Assembly (NCBI RefSeq): GCF_001556865.1
Contig: NZ_LSJY01000112.1
Span: 1 to 64,000, forward strand
Reading direction: 5' to 3'
From: Sphingobium sp. CCH11-B1
GTDB taxonomy: Bacteria > Pseudomonadota > Alphaproteobacteria > Sphingomonadales > Sphingomonadaceae
DNA: 64,000 bases
Below, one piece after another: positions 55,023 to 63,395 of this stretch (position 1 is the first letter of the stretch; each line of letters opens with the position of its first letter). The notes under the pieces are model-generated. The model searched no databases. It worked only from the letters and a program-made list of their open reading frames with translations, and was not told where the DNA came from. Made by a program: the position numbers and the translations under genes.

Positions 55023-55053
55023 GCAAAAGGGGCCGGATTTTCACCCGGCCCCT
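55023..55053 (-). terminator. Rho-independent terminator of the RTX gene
   Basis: Arms 55028-55036 and 55045-55053 form nine GC-rich pairs with an 8-base loop. On the minus strand the stem is followed by TTTTGCG. It lies 24 bases beyond the RTX stop. Confidence 0.8.
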
Positions 55054-55076
55054 CATAATGCTGCTCTGTCCCGTAC

Positions 55077-58000
55077 TTAGAGTATCAGGCTGTTCGCGCC
55101 AAGCGGCAGGCCATTCAGATTGTCGACCCGGATCACGAAGTCGACCACGCCGTCCCCGTTCAGATCGCCATGCAACTGGGCGAAATTGCCATTGTTCACG
55201 AACCAGACCGAATGGTCCATCGGCGTCGTCGGGCGATCGGCATAGTATGTCAGCGCCTGGCGACCGTGCATATCTGGATTGGCATCGAACTCGCTCAGGT
55301 CGATCTTGTCACCCTGCGTCACGGAAAAGTCCGCGATGCGCGTGGTGTTGCCGCCTTTCGAGCCAGCCTCGCCATAGCGGAAGACGAAGCGATCCGCACC
55401 CGCGCCGCCATAAAGCATGTCGTTCCCCGATCCGCCGATCAGAACGTCATTGCCATCGCCACCCATGAGAAGGTCATCGCCGGCACCCCCGATCAGGATA
55501 TCATTGCCGCCATTGCCGACGAGCTTGTCATTGCCGTCGCCGCCCTCCAGCCGGTTCGCTGCATTGTTGCCTGTGATGAGATTATCGAGCGTGTTGCCGA
55601 TGCCGTTGATGGCCCCGGCGGTGGACGCCAGCGTCAGATTCTCGACGTTAGCGGACAGGGCGTAGGACACATAGGCGGCGACCGTGTCGAGCCCGCCGTT
55701 CGCATATTCAGTCACCTGATCGTTCACATCATCAACGATGTAGCGATCGTCGCCATTACCCCCATAGAGGATGTCCGCGCCACGGCCGCCATTCAGCTGG
55801 TCGTTGCCGTCCCCTCCATAGAGGATGTCGTTGCCCATCCCGCCATCCAGGCTGTCGTCGCCCGCACCGCCAATGATGACGTTGTCGCGTTGGTTGCCGA
55901 TCAGCGTGGCGTTCCCGCTTCCCGTGAAGGTCAGCTTTTCCAAGCCGTCGCCCAGCACATAATTGCGCAGGCCCGTCAGCACGGTATCGCCCCCGCTGCT
56001 GTCGACGATGTGATCGCCGGCATGATCGACATAATAGGTATCGTCGCCCGCGCCGCCGTCCATCCGGTCGGCCCCTGCGCCGCCATCGAGAATGTCGTTC
56101 CCGTTGCCGCCGACCAGATTGTCGTCGCCTGCTCCACCGAACAGGGATCCGCCATGATGATCGGAAAGCGACAGGGCTTCGTCCGCAGCGGTTCCAATGA
56201 CCGAACGATGCAGAAGCGAACCGTCGATCGCCATCTGGTCGAGCGTCGTCACGCCATGCGCGTCGACAATCGACTGCTGTTCCAAAGTGCCGTCGGCGCG
56301 ATATTGGTGCACCGTATCGACGCCATCGGGACCGATGGACCGGTCATATTGCACCGCGCCGTCCGGATAGTATCGGACCACCTTCACAAGCCGGCCATCG
56401 GCCGTGTACATGTCGATCTGCGATGCATAATCCTCTCCGTTGTGGGAGAAGCTCTGCACCTGACGCGCGACCGCGCCAGCAGCGGCCTTCGGGTTCTCGA
56501 TGATCTCCTGCACCAGCGCGTTGCCGTCCATCACGCGCTCCACCATGAGCAGCTTGGTGCCGTGCGAGTCGTAGGTCGTGCGAATGAGGTTGGCCGGCGT
56601 CCCTGTGGTGACGACGAACTCGAACGCGCCGTTAATGGCCGACAGTGCTATCTGCTCGTTAGACAGGATGTCCCTCAGCTGGGCTTCCGACGTCAGGTTC
56701 AGCACCTGGCCGTCCGTCAGGACGACACCAGCCAGATTGGGCGCGGCATCGATCGCGGCGATGTTGGCGACGAAGTCCGCGGCAGTGCCGACGAACATCG
56801 ACGCAGCGGTCGATGCCGGGGATGTCACGCCGGTCGCATGGACGGAAACGGCAGTGATATTATGCAGGCCAGAACCCATCGTCAGATCAAAGCTGAAATG
56901 CCCGTTGCCGTCGATCGTGGCGCTGCCCAGCAAGTTGCCGCCATCATAAATCTGCACACGGGCCGCGCCTGAAGCAGTGCCGGCAATGGTGGTCTGGGCA
57001 TGGCCGTCCGACCCGATCGGCGCGCTTAGGGTGAGCGACGGCGCGTCTACATGAACGGGTTCCGGGGGCAAGGTCGGCGGCGCTTGATTGGCCGGGCTCG
57101 CGGGCAGATCAAGTTCGGCCGGCGTCACCGGATGCGTATCGACATGATGCACATTGTCGAGTCCGCCGATCGCGCCGAGCGTATCGTTGATCGCATGGAA
57201 CCCGTCCTTGTCGACCGCTTCCGATAGAATAGGCTGCGAATGGGCGGCCTCGCCCCCCGACGTGATCACAGGCTGCGCTTTGGCGAAGTCGGGAAGACTG
57301 GTCGCGGTCGGGTAGCTGGTCGATACCAGTTTGCCGCTGGCATCGTAGCTGTTGAGGCGAATGGACGATGCCTGGCCTACGATGTTGAATTCGTAGATCT
57401 GTTTCGCGACCCCATCGACCGGCTTGGCGAAGGTCACCGTTTCGCGCATCAGCACGCCATTGGTGTAGGATTTGACGTCCGTGGACCCGTCTAGGGCGGT
57501 GATGGTGTCGCTGGTGATGGCGCCATTTGTCGCATAGCGCCGGATTTCGGTCGCTCCGTTCGACAGGGTGTAGCGGGCGTAATCGAGCGTATTGTCGCTA
57601 TGGAAACGCTCTTCGGTTACGAGCGTCGATCCCGAATAGGCCTTGTACGTCCGGGCATAGCTCTGGCCGGAAACACCGTTGCTATAAATCTCCTTCGTGA
57701 CGGGCCCGGACATGTGGGTGATCGTCTGGGACAGGAGCTGACCATCGGACCAGCTGTTATTTTCCGTCGACTTGTCAGCGAACGTCGTCGACGTGCTGAC
57801 AAGTTTGCCGCCGGCATAGCCCTGGTTGACGGTGCGGCCGTCGGCCGTCGTGACCGTCAATTGGGCCAGCGAGCCGTCCACGCCGTAGAGGTGTGCAATC
57901 GTCGATCCGTCCGGGTTCATCTTCATGTCATATTGCAGCGAACCATCGGCATTGGTGCGCGTCGAATATACAATTTTGCCCGCCGCGTTCAGCGCCGTCC

Positions 58001-59606
58001 ATGTCGCCACATAGGGCTGGCCAACGATGTTGGCCTGATACATCTCCATCGCGATCGGCCCGCTTGCGTGCTGGATCGAATAGGACTGCAACAGGCCTGC
58101 GACATTGAACTTCTCGGTCGTCTGGTCACCATTATCCAGCAGCCGGCTGCGGAAATCCAACGTCCCGTCCGCGTGGTAACGGACGCATTCCGTCATCTGG
58201 CCGGCGGCATTGAAGGCCTGATACTGTGTGACATAGGATTGGCCGGTCACATTGTAGGCGACCACTTCCTTCTGAACCCCGTCCGCGTTGGCGGTGACAT
58301 AGTCCTTCGTCTGCCGGATCAGCACACCATTTTTGTAGGTGTCGTTGATGACCAGCGTCGGCTTGCCGTCCAAGTCGAGGAAGGTGGAATAGCGATTGTC
58401 GCCGGTGCCCGTGATCTGGAGGAAATTGGCCCCGCCGACCACCTTGGTCAGAGCATCCTTTGCATCGGCCATCAAGGTCGCCAGCTGCGACGTGGATGTG
58501 AGGGTGAAGGTACGCGTGTCCGTCAGAACGATCGCGCCAAGGCGATCCTGACCCGCTATGACGTCCATCCGCGCGAGGATGTCGGCCGATGTGCCGACCT
58601 GAACGGAAATGTCATCCGATGTCGCAGACATCTTGCCGTCGACTTCGGTGGCCGCCTTGAACATATGGCTACCTGCGGCGCTATCGACGATGAAAGTGAA
58701 CGCACCATTGGCGTCAGCCTGCGTCGTGCCCACCAGCTTCGTGCCATCGTAAAGATGGACGGTGACGCCCGCTACGGCATGCCCGTTAAACACGCTTTCC
58801 GCGCCGGCGCCTTCCGCGCCGCTGCTTGCCAGGGCAAGCGTTGGCGCTTCTGCGGGAAGGGTATATTTGCCCGGCGCGGGGATCTTGACCATGTCGCCAT
58901 GATCGATCTGCAGGTTGGAAAATTGCGCAGCGATGGTTTCGGGGGCTTCGTTGCGGTAGATGCCCTGCTTCCAGGCAAGGTCTCCGCCGAAATTATAGCC
59001 GACCCGTCCGCTATAATCGACGACCACCTTCCCATCGATCGCCACGACCACCCGGCCCGAACCGTCGTTGGCGACATTGGCATAAACGTCGAAATGATAA
59101 TCACTGCCACGCGCGATGTCGGCGGAGTCCAACCATACACGCTGCTCAACCGTCTTGCCGCTGTCCGATTGATACCGAACCATCACGGAGAGCTTCTCGC
59201 CCACTAGCTCGATCGCGACGGGCGGCGGCGCCGCCATGCTGACGTCTGGCGGGAACTGAATTAGCTGGCTCACCAGCAGCCATTTGGCGGTGTTGGCTGC
59301 GCCCGGCTCCAGATTGAAGTCGAAGCTGGTGTGCAAATTCTGACCCAGCGCGATATGATCGGCCGCCGAAATCTCGGACCGCTCCTTGTGCGTGCCGACA
59401 TCGATGCCCCAGCGGATTTCATCGCCGGCCCGCACTTCGAACCGCAAGGTATCTTCGTCGATCGCGCGCAACGCCCAGTCGTTCGCAGCGTTATAGGCGT
59501 AGCCACTTGCCGAATTCAGAACGTCAAATACTGAATTTCCCATGCCAAGCATGTAATAAACGGGATTGCCAGTACCCCAATCCAGCGAATCTACAATCTT
59601 TACCAT
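55077..59606 (-). CDS. Giant RTX protein with polysaccharide-lyase-like N-terminal domain
   Basis: 1509 residues from the ATG at 59606 (AAGGA just upstream; an ATG at 59639 adds 11). There is no signal peptide. Residues 2-239 resemble heparin-lyase-I/PL7-like jelly rolls, with KERSEI near 76, SQLIQ near 113 and WKQGIY near 212. Then come an Ig-like domain (253-338), an unnamed module (339-434) and YD-like repeats (435-764). A linker (765-853) is followed by a second copy of the same series: Ig-like 854-939, module 940-1035 and repeats 1036-1134. Fifteen GGxGxDxxx calcium-binding repeats in three blocks (1149-1404) lead to a serralysin-type C-terminus ending ANSLIL. It is a type I secretion cargo that probably acts on EPS at the surface. 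Confidence 0.85.
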   Translation of the reverse strand: MVKIVDSLDWGTGNPVYYMLGMGNSVFDVLNSASGYAYNAANDWALRAIDEDTLRFEVRAGDEIRWGIDVGTHKERSEISAADHIALGQNLHTSFDFNLEPGAANTAKWLLVSQLIQFPPDVSMAAPPPVAIELVGEKLSVMVRYQSDSGKTVEQRVWLDSADIARGSDYHFDVYANVANDGSGRVVVAIDGKVVVDYSGRVGYNFGGDLAWKQGIYRNEAPETIAAQFSNLQIDHGDMVKIPAPGKYTLPAEAPTLALASSGAEGAGAESVFNGHAVAGVTVHLYDGTKLVGTTQADANGAFTFIVDSAAGSHMFKAATEVDGKMSATSDDISVQVGTSADILARMDVIAGQDRLGAIVLTDTRTFTLTSTSQLATLMADAKDALTKVVGGANFLQITGTGDNRYSTFLDLDGKPTLVINDTYKNGVLIRQTKDYVTANADGVQKEVVAYNVTGQSYVTQYQAFNAAGQMTECVRYHADGTLDFRSRLLDNGDQTTEKFNVAGLLQSYSIQHASGPIAMEMYQANIVGQPYVATWTALNAAGKIVYSTRTNADGSLQYDMKMNPDGSTIAHLYGVDGSLAQLTVTTADGRTVNQGYAGGKLVSTSTTFADKSTENNSWSDGQLLSQTITHMSGPVTKEIYSNGVSGQSYARTYKAYSGSTLVTEERFHSDNTLDYARYTLSNGATEIRRYATNGAITSDTITALDGSTDVKSYTNGVLMRETVTFAKPVDGVAKQIYEFNIVGQASSIRLNSYDASGKLVSTSYPTATSLPDFAKAQPVITSGGEAAHSQPILSEAVDKDGFHAINDTLGAIGGLDNVHHVDTHPVTPAELDLPASPANQAPPTLPPEPVHVDAPSLTLSAPIGSDGHAQTTIAGTASGAARVQIYDGGNLLGSATIDGNGHFSFDLTMGSGLHNITAVSVHATGVTSPASTAASMFVGTAADFVANIAAIDAAPNLAGVVLTDGQVLNLTSEAQLRDILSNEQIALSAINGAFEFVVTTGTPANLIRTTYDSHGTKLLMVERVMDGNALVQEIIENPKAAAGAVARQVQSFSHNGEDYASQIDMYTADGRLVKVVRYYPDGAVQYDRSIGPDGVDTVHQYRADGTLEQQSIVDAHGVTTLDQMAIDGSLLHRSVIGTAADEALSLSDHHGGSLFGGAGDDNLVGGNGNDILDGGAGADRMDGGAGDDTYYVDHAGDHIVDSSGGDTVLTGLRNYVLGDGLEKLTFTGSGNATLIGNQRDNVIIGGAGDDSLDGGMGNDILYGGDGNDQLNGGRGADILYGGNGDDRYIVDDVNDQVTEYANGGLDTVAAYVSYALSANVENLTLASTAGAINGIGNTLDNLITGNNAANRLEGGDGNDKLVGNGGNDILIGGAGDDLLMGGDGNDVLIGGSGNDMLYGGAGADRFVFRYGEAGSKGGNTTRIADFSVTQGDKIDLSEFDANPDMHGRQALTYYADRPTTPMDHSVWFVNNGNFAQLHGDLNGDGVVDFVIRVDNLNGLPLGANSLIL

Positions 59607-60026
59607 CGGTCCTTGATCCAGATATAGACACAGCGACATGCTGTCTTTGATGGTGAAGATGACAGACAGGCTATTAAAAGCAGCTAAGAGTCGTGGTGTG
59701 CAAAAAATTGTTTCCTGTGCTTAACAAGGTGATAACCAGTATTTCCCTACTCTATATATAGGGTGCGGCGGCGGTTGGAGGTTCCAGGATCGGAAGTGGC
59801 GCGCTTTCAGGATCAGGATCGTTGGTGAACTGACACCCACGGGACCCTGATTCGTACCCCTTCGGCTTCAGTTCTCGCAAGGAAACGGAACGTAAGCGAC
59901 ATCCCCCCGTTCCCCACCCCGCACCGTCATGGAAACGACCATCTGTCTCGCTGCCGGCCGCACAAAGCGCAGGCGTCTTTCAAAATGCAGCCAATAACGA
60001 CGAATTTTGCGTCAGCCCAAGGAACG
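59607..60026. other. 420-base gene-free region between the RTX gene and the lldD remnant
   Basis: The first 150 bases (59607-59760) are AT-rich and should contain the RTX promoter. The part at 59761-60026 has different composition, with repeated GATC-CTG/CAGGATC words (59785-59820) and a TGACACCCACGGGACCC stretch that recalls the ends of IS21-type elements. No transposase fragment can be read, so an insertion-sequence remnant is only a suspicion. Confidence 0.35.
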
Positions 60027-61123
60027 CTATTGTTTGAGCTGACCGGCAAGGATCGTTTGGTCGATTTCGGCGATGGAGCGTACGCCCGTCAAAGCCATGG
60101 CGACCCGCATCTCGCTTTCCATGAGCGTGAGCAGTTGCGACACGCCTGCCTCTCCGCCGGCGGCAAGCGCGTATACGAACGCACGACCGATCAGCGCCAT
60201 GTCCGCCCCCAGCGCCAGCATCCGCACGACGTCCAGTCCGGAGCGGATGCCCGAATCAACAAGGATGCTGATATCACCCTTCACCGCGTCGGCGATCGCC
60301 ATGGTTTGACACCACAATCCCATCAGCGCCGAAACGAACCGCATCGCGTGCATCCTCTGGATCGAGTATCCCCTTGATCACCATCGACCCCTTCCAGAAA
60401 TCCCGGATCCATTCGAGATCGCCAGGAAATCGACGGGTCGAAATTGGCCCCGAGCCAGCCAATATAATCCTCCAACGTCGTGGGCGTCCCCCGGTAAGCG
60501 GAAATATTGCCCAGATCGTGCGGCCGCCCCCAAAGCCCCACATCCCAGGCCCAGCGTGGATGGGTCACTGCCTGCATCATCCGGCGGAGACCTGCACGGG
60601 GCCCGGACATGCCGGAATGCGCGTCGCGATAGCGCGCGCCGGGTACGGGCATGTCGACGGTGAAGACCAACGTCGTCACTCCGGCGGCCTGTGCGCGTTC
60701 CAACGCGTCGCGCATGAACCCGCGATCTTTCAGCACATAGAGCTGGAACCAGATCGGCGCGCCAGAGGCAGCCTGCACCTCGCCGATTGCGCAGACCGAC
60801 ACAGTGGAAAGCGTGAAGGGCACGCCCTTTGCCGCTGCCGCGCGTGCGGCTTGCACTTCCCCGCGCCGCGCATACATTCCGGTGAGGCCAACAGGCGCGA
60901 GCGCGATCGGCAGCGTCATGCGGGTTCCGAACAGATCGGTCGTCAGATCGCAATCCGCCACGTTCCGTAACACCCGCTGGCGAAGCTCCACGTCCGCCAG
61001 ATCTTCGACATTGCGCCGCAGCGTATGTTCGGCATAGGCGCCGCCGTCGATATAGTGGAAGAGGAACGGCGGCAGGCGCCGCCGGGCCGCTTCGCGAAAG
61101 TCCGTGGTGGCGGAAATGATCAT
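60027..61123 (-). pseudogene. lldD: L-lactate dehydrogenase (FMN alpha-hydroxy acid oxidase family), broken
   Basis: The DNA encodes most of a roughly 380-residue LldD-type enzyme but in three frames. From 61123 the frame is intact through [21 protein letters not shown] and [10 protein letters not shown] one-base loss near 60420 moves the sequel [11 protein letters not shown]...[11 protein letters not shown] into another frame. At about 60297-60304 a deletion removes the expected GRQLD-containing segment (about 15 codons) just after the catalytic SNHG. The rest, [20 protein letters not shown] to the stop at 60027, is in a third frame. No active enzyme can be made. Confidence 0.9.
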
Positions 61124-61404
61124 GGCATTCCGCCTTCCCTGTTGCAGTAGCCGGTGGTTTCAGGCCGCCATGCCGTCAGCAGAGCCGATGATGGTCGGCA
61201 TCCGTACGACGTGTGGAAGGTGGAGGCAGTCATGAGGTCGCGCTCCTCGCTGGTCATGAAGCAGACCATGGCGGCAGATTCCCTTACCGGGCGAAGGCTT
61301 CCCATCGACGGTTGCGCCAGGATCGGGGCCTCGAAGGTCGCTGGCGTCGCGCCGCCCGTGCTGACCGCAACGCGGCCTTCAAACCGGCCCGGCCATGTGG
61401 TCAT
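61120..61404 (-). pseudogene. Short-chain dehydrogenase remnant with internal deletion
   Basis: An open frame of 94 codons that joins the start of an SDR (RFEGRVAVSTGGA, compare V-T-G-G-A in intact enzymes) to the far C-terminus (PSMGSLRPVRESAAMVCFMTSEERDLMTASTFHTS). The family is normally about 250 residues, so about 150 codons including the Ser-Tyr-Lys active site are gone. It overlaps both neighbours by ATGA, showing it was once the middle gene of the operon. By context it was a 2-keto-3-deoxy-sugar-acid dehydrogenase. Confidence 0.75.
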
Positions 61405-62258
61405 TCAAGCACCGCATCGCCCAAATGACGCCATTCTACGACATTCTGCCGCTGCCTACCGAGCTTTGAGATGCCCAATTCCATGATGTCGCCGGGCTTG
61501 AGGAAGATCGCTTCGGGCTTCTTGCCTTCACCCACGCCCGGGGGGGTGCCGGTAATCATCAGGTCGCCGGGCTGAAGCGTCACATATTCGCTGACATAGG
61601 AAATGAGTTGCGCGACGGTGAAAATCATCGTCTTCGTGTTCCCGGTCTGCATCCGCGCGCCGTTGAGGTCGAGATACATGTCGAGATGCTGCGGATCGCC
61701 GACCTCGTCCGGCGTGACGAGCCAGGGGCCGACCGGGCAGAAAGTGTCATGGCCCTTGCCCTTGCTCCACTGAGTGCCGCGCTGCTTCTGGTTGAAGCGT
61801 TCCGACACATCGTTGACGAGGACATAGCCCGCCACTTTTGACAGCGCCTCGTCCTCGGTGACATAGCGGCAGGTCTCTCCTATGATGACGCCCAGTTCGA
61901 CCTCCCAGTCGCTGTGCGTCGATCCCTTGGGCAACATGACGTCATCGTTTGGGCCGGTGAGCGCGGACAGCGCCTTCATGAACATCACCGGCTCGGTCGG
62001 GATCGGCAGGTTGGATTCGATCGCATGGTCCTCATAATTGAGGCCGATGGCGACGATCTTGCCGATGCCCTTCACTGGCACGCCGAGGCGCGGCGTACCC
62101 TCCACCGCGGGCAAGCTGGCGACATCCACGCTTGTGGCGGTGGCAAGCGCCTCGACCGTCAGTTCAGGGACGATCGCGGACAGGTCGCGGATATGGCCTT
62201 CGCTGTCGATGATACCGGGCTTTTCCTGGCCAGGATGGCCGAAACGGCAGAATCTCAT
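61401..62258 (-). CDS. FAH-family hydrolase, 2,4-diketo-3-deoxy-L-fuconate/rhamnonate hydrolase-like
   Basis: 285 residues from the ATG at 62258. It begins MRFCRFGHPGQEKPGI and has the FAH metal site in SDWEVELGVIIGE and VLVNDVSERFNQ, then GHDTFCPVGPW and MITGTPPGVG. This matches the hydrolase that ends non-phosphorylative L-fucose and L-rhamnose breakdown, releasing pyruvate and L-lactate. It is the only intact gene of the three-gene operon and the first one transcribed. Ureidoglycolate lyase-like annotation is also common for this family. Confidence 0.82.
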   Translation of the reverse strand: MRFCRFGHPGQEKPGIIDSEGHIRDLSAIVPELTVEALATATSVDVASLPAVEGTPRLGVPVKGIGKIVAIGLNYEDHAIESNLPIPTEPVMFMKALSALTGPNDDVMLPKGSTHSDWEVELGVIIGETCRYVTEDEALSKVAGYVLVNDVSERFNQKQRGTQWSKGKGHDTFCPVGPWLVTPDEVGDPQHLDMYLDLNGARMQTGNTKTMIFTVAQLISYVSEYVTLQPGDLMITGTPPGVGEGKKPEAIFLKPGDIMELGISKLGRQRQNVVEWRHLGDAVLE

Positions 62259-62467
62259 GGGACTTGCTCTTTCTATGGCAGTCAGGGGGTGGAGGACGGT
62301 GGAGCGGGATATTGCGATTGCGATCGACGCAGAAGCCCAGCACGTCGAGCGCGGTGACATTCAAAGCTCGGACAAATCTGATCTCTGGTTAGGTCACGAC
62401 CGGCACGAACTCAACTCCCTGAACCGGACGACTTCCTGCAGCCTCGCCAGTGAACTGCCTCCGGTCT

Positions 62468-62485
62468 CGCGCAACGCGTTGCGCG
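62468..62485. promoter_or_regulatory. 18-bp perfect palindrome, candidate operator
   Basis: CGCGCAACGCGTTGCGCG reads identically on both strands with a central CpG, as in many LacI-family operators. It lies 210 bases upstream of the FAH-family gene and 41 bases beyond the aroQ stop. It may have controlled the sugar-acid operon; no regulator gene is nearby. Confidence 0.45.
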
Positions 62486-62525
62486 CACCGTACGACAGTC
62501 TACGAATGTGCGTGCGACAAGGGCC

Positions 62526-62972
62526 CTACGCCCCGTCGCGGATCAGCTTGCCGACGTGGCGCAGCGCCAATTGATAGCCATGCGTGCCGAAGCCAGCCAT
62601 GACAGCGTCGGCACGGCCCGACACATAGCTGTGATGGCGAAACACATCGCGCTTGTGGACGTTCGAGATGTGGATTTCAACGACATGCCCTTCAAACGCG
62701 TTCAGCGCGTCGAGTATCGCGACAGAGGTGTGAGTGAAGGCAGCCGGATTGATGACAATGGCCGCCGCACGCTCGCGCGCTTCGTGGATCCAGTCGATGA
62801 TCTGGAATTCAGCATTCGACTGGAGAAAGCGGAGTTGCAGCCCCTCGCTATTCGCCACTTCGCAACAGTCGCGTTCGACATCGGAGAGGGTTTCGCTACC
62901 GTAAATTTCGGGTTCCCGCTTGCCAAGCAGGTTAAGGTTGGGCCCGTTAATCACATAGACGAGAACGCTCAT
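62526..62972 (-). CDS. aroQ: Type II 3-dehydroquinate dehydratase
   Basis: 148 residues. The type II signature is [17 protein letters not shown] with the catalytic Tyr. [30 protein letters not shown] and [20 protein letters not shown] (catalytic His in EIH) follow. It dehydrates 3-dehydroquinate to 3-dehydroshikimate. The usual R-E-P-F-R stretch is KRDVFR here, a departure that may mark a catabolic (quinate) paralogue instead of the main biosynthetic copy. Confidence 0.93.
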   Translation of the reverse strand: MSVLVYVINGPNLNLLGKREPEIYGSETLSDVERDCCEVANSEGLQLRFLQSNAEFQIIDWIHEARERAAAIVINPAAFTHTSVAILDALNAFEGHVVEIHISNVHKRDVFRHHSYVSGRADAVMAGFGTHGYQLALRHVGKLIRDGA

Positions 62973-63395
62973 TTTCTACTCCGATTGTCGTCGACCCGCC
63001 CGCCAGACAGACCATATTCCGCGAAATCGCGGCTAGTGACTGTTAGAATGCCCGATTTGGTCCGCCCCGGATCGTCGACCCGGCCTGAAACGCCCCCAAT
63101 CAAATCCTCGTCTCTCGCCTTGCCGTGGTCGAGGCGGCAGCGTGGGCCAAGACGAACAGGCTAGTCAACTCTCATCCTGTGGAAGTGCGTCTGCATCCCT
63201 TCTGATTGACCTGGCCGTCGACCGTACGGCGGTTGATCGCCCATACCAGCCGGAGCAATTCCGTTTCGAGGGGAAACAGACGATCTCGGCGACCCGAAGA
63301 TTCGGCAGCGTGCATGGCGAGCGCTATTTTTTGCAACGATCCGTGCCGATCATTGCGTTGGATCGATAGGGGCGAAACAGGCATCAGGATCACGC
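62973..63395. other. 423-base region between aroQ and the SBF-like gene
   Basis: No gene is supported. It should include promoters for aroQ (minus strand) and the transporter (plus strand). One 38-codon open stretch at 63089-63205 on the plus strand reads as plausible protein (SRLAVVEAAAWAKTNRLVN) and may be the tail of a lost gene; I cannot name it. Confidence 0.4.

Noticed and set aside
55380..56160. Periodic short DNA repeats resembling a CRISPR-like array
   Set aside because: The periodicity of about 27 bases is the coding of RTX nonapeptides, not spacer-repeat structure.
55170..59207. Two long plus-strand frames of 600 and 535 codons
   Set aside because: Both are antisense to the RTX gene, whose repeats and lyase-like motifs are unambiguous on the minus strand.
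63089..63205. 38-codon open stretch that reads like the end of a protein
   Set aside because: Plausible composition but too short, without a start, family match or conserved motif. Kept only as a comment on the intergenic region.
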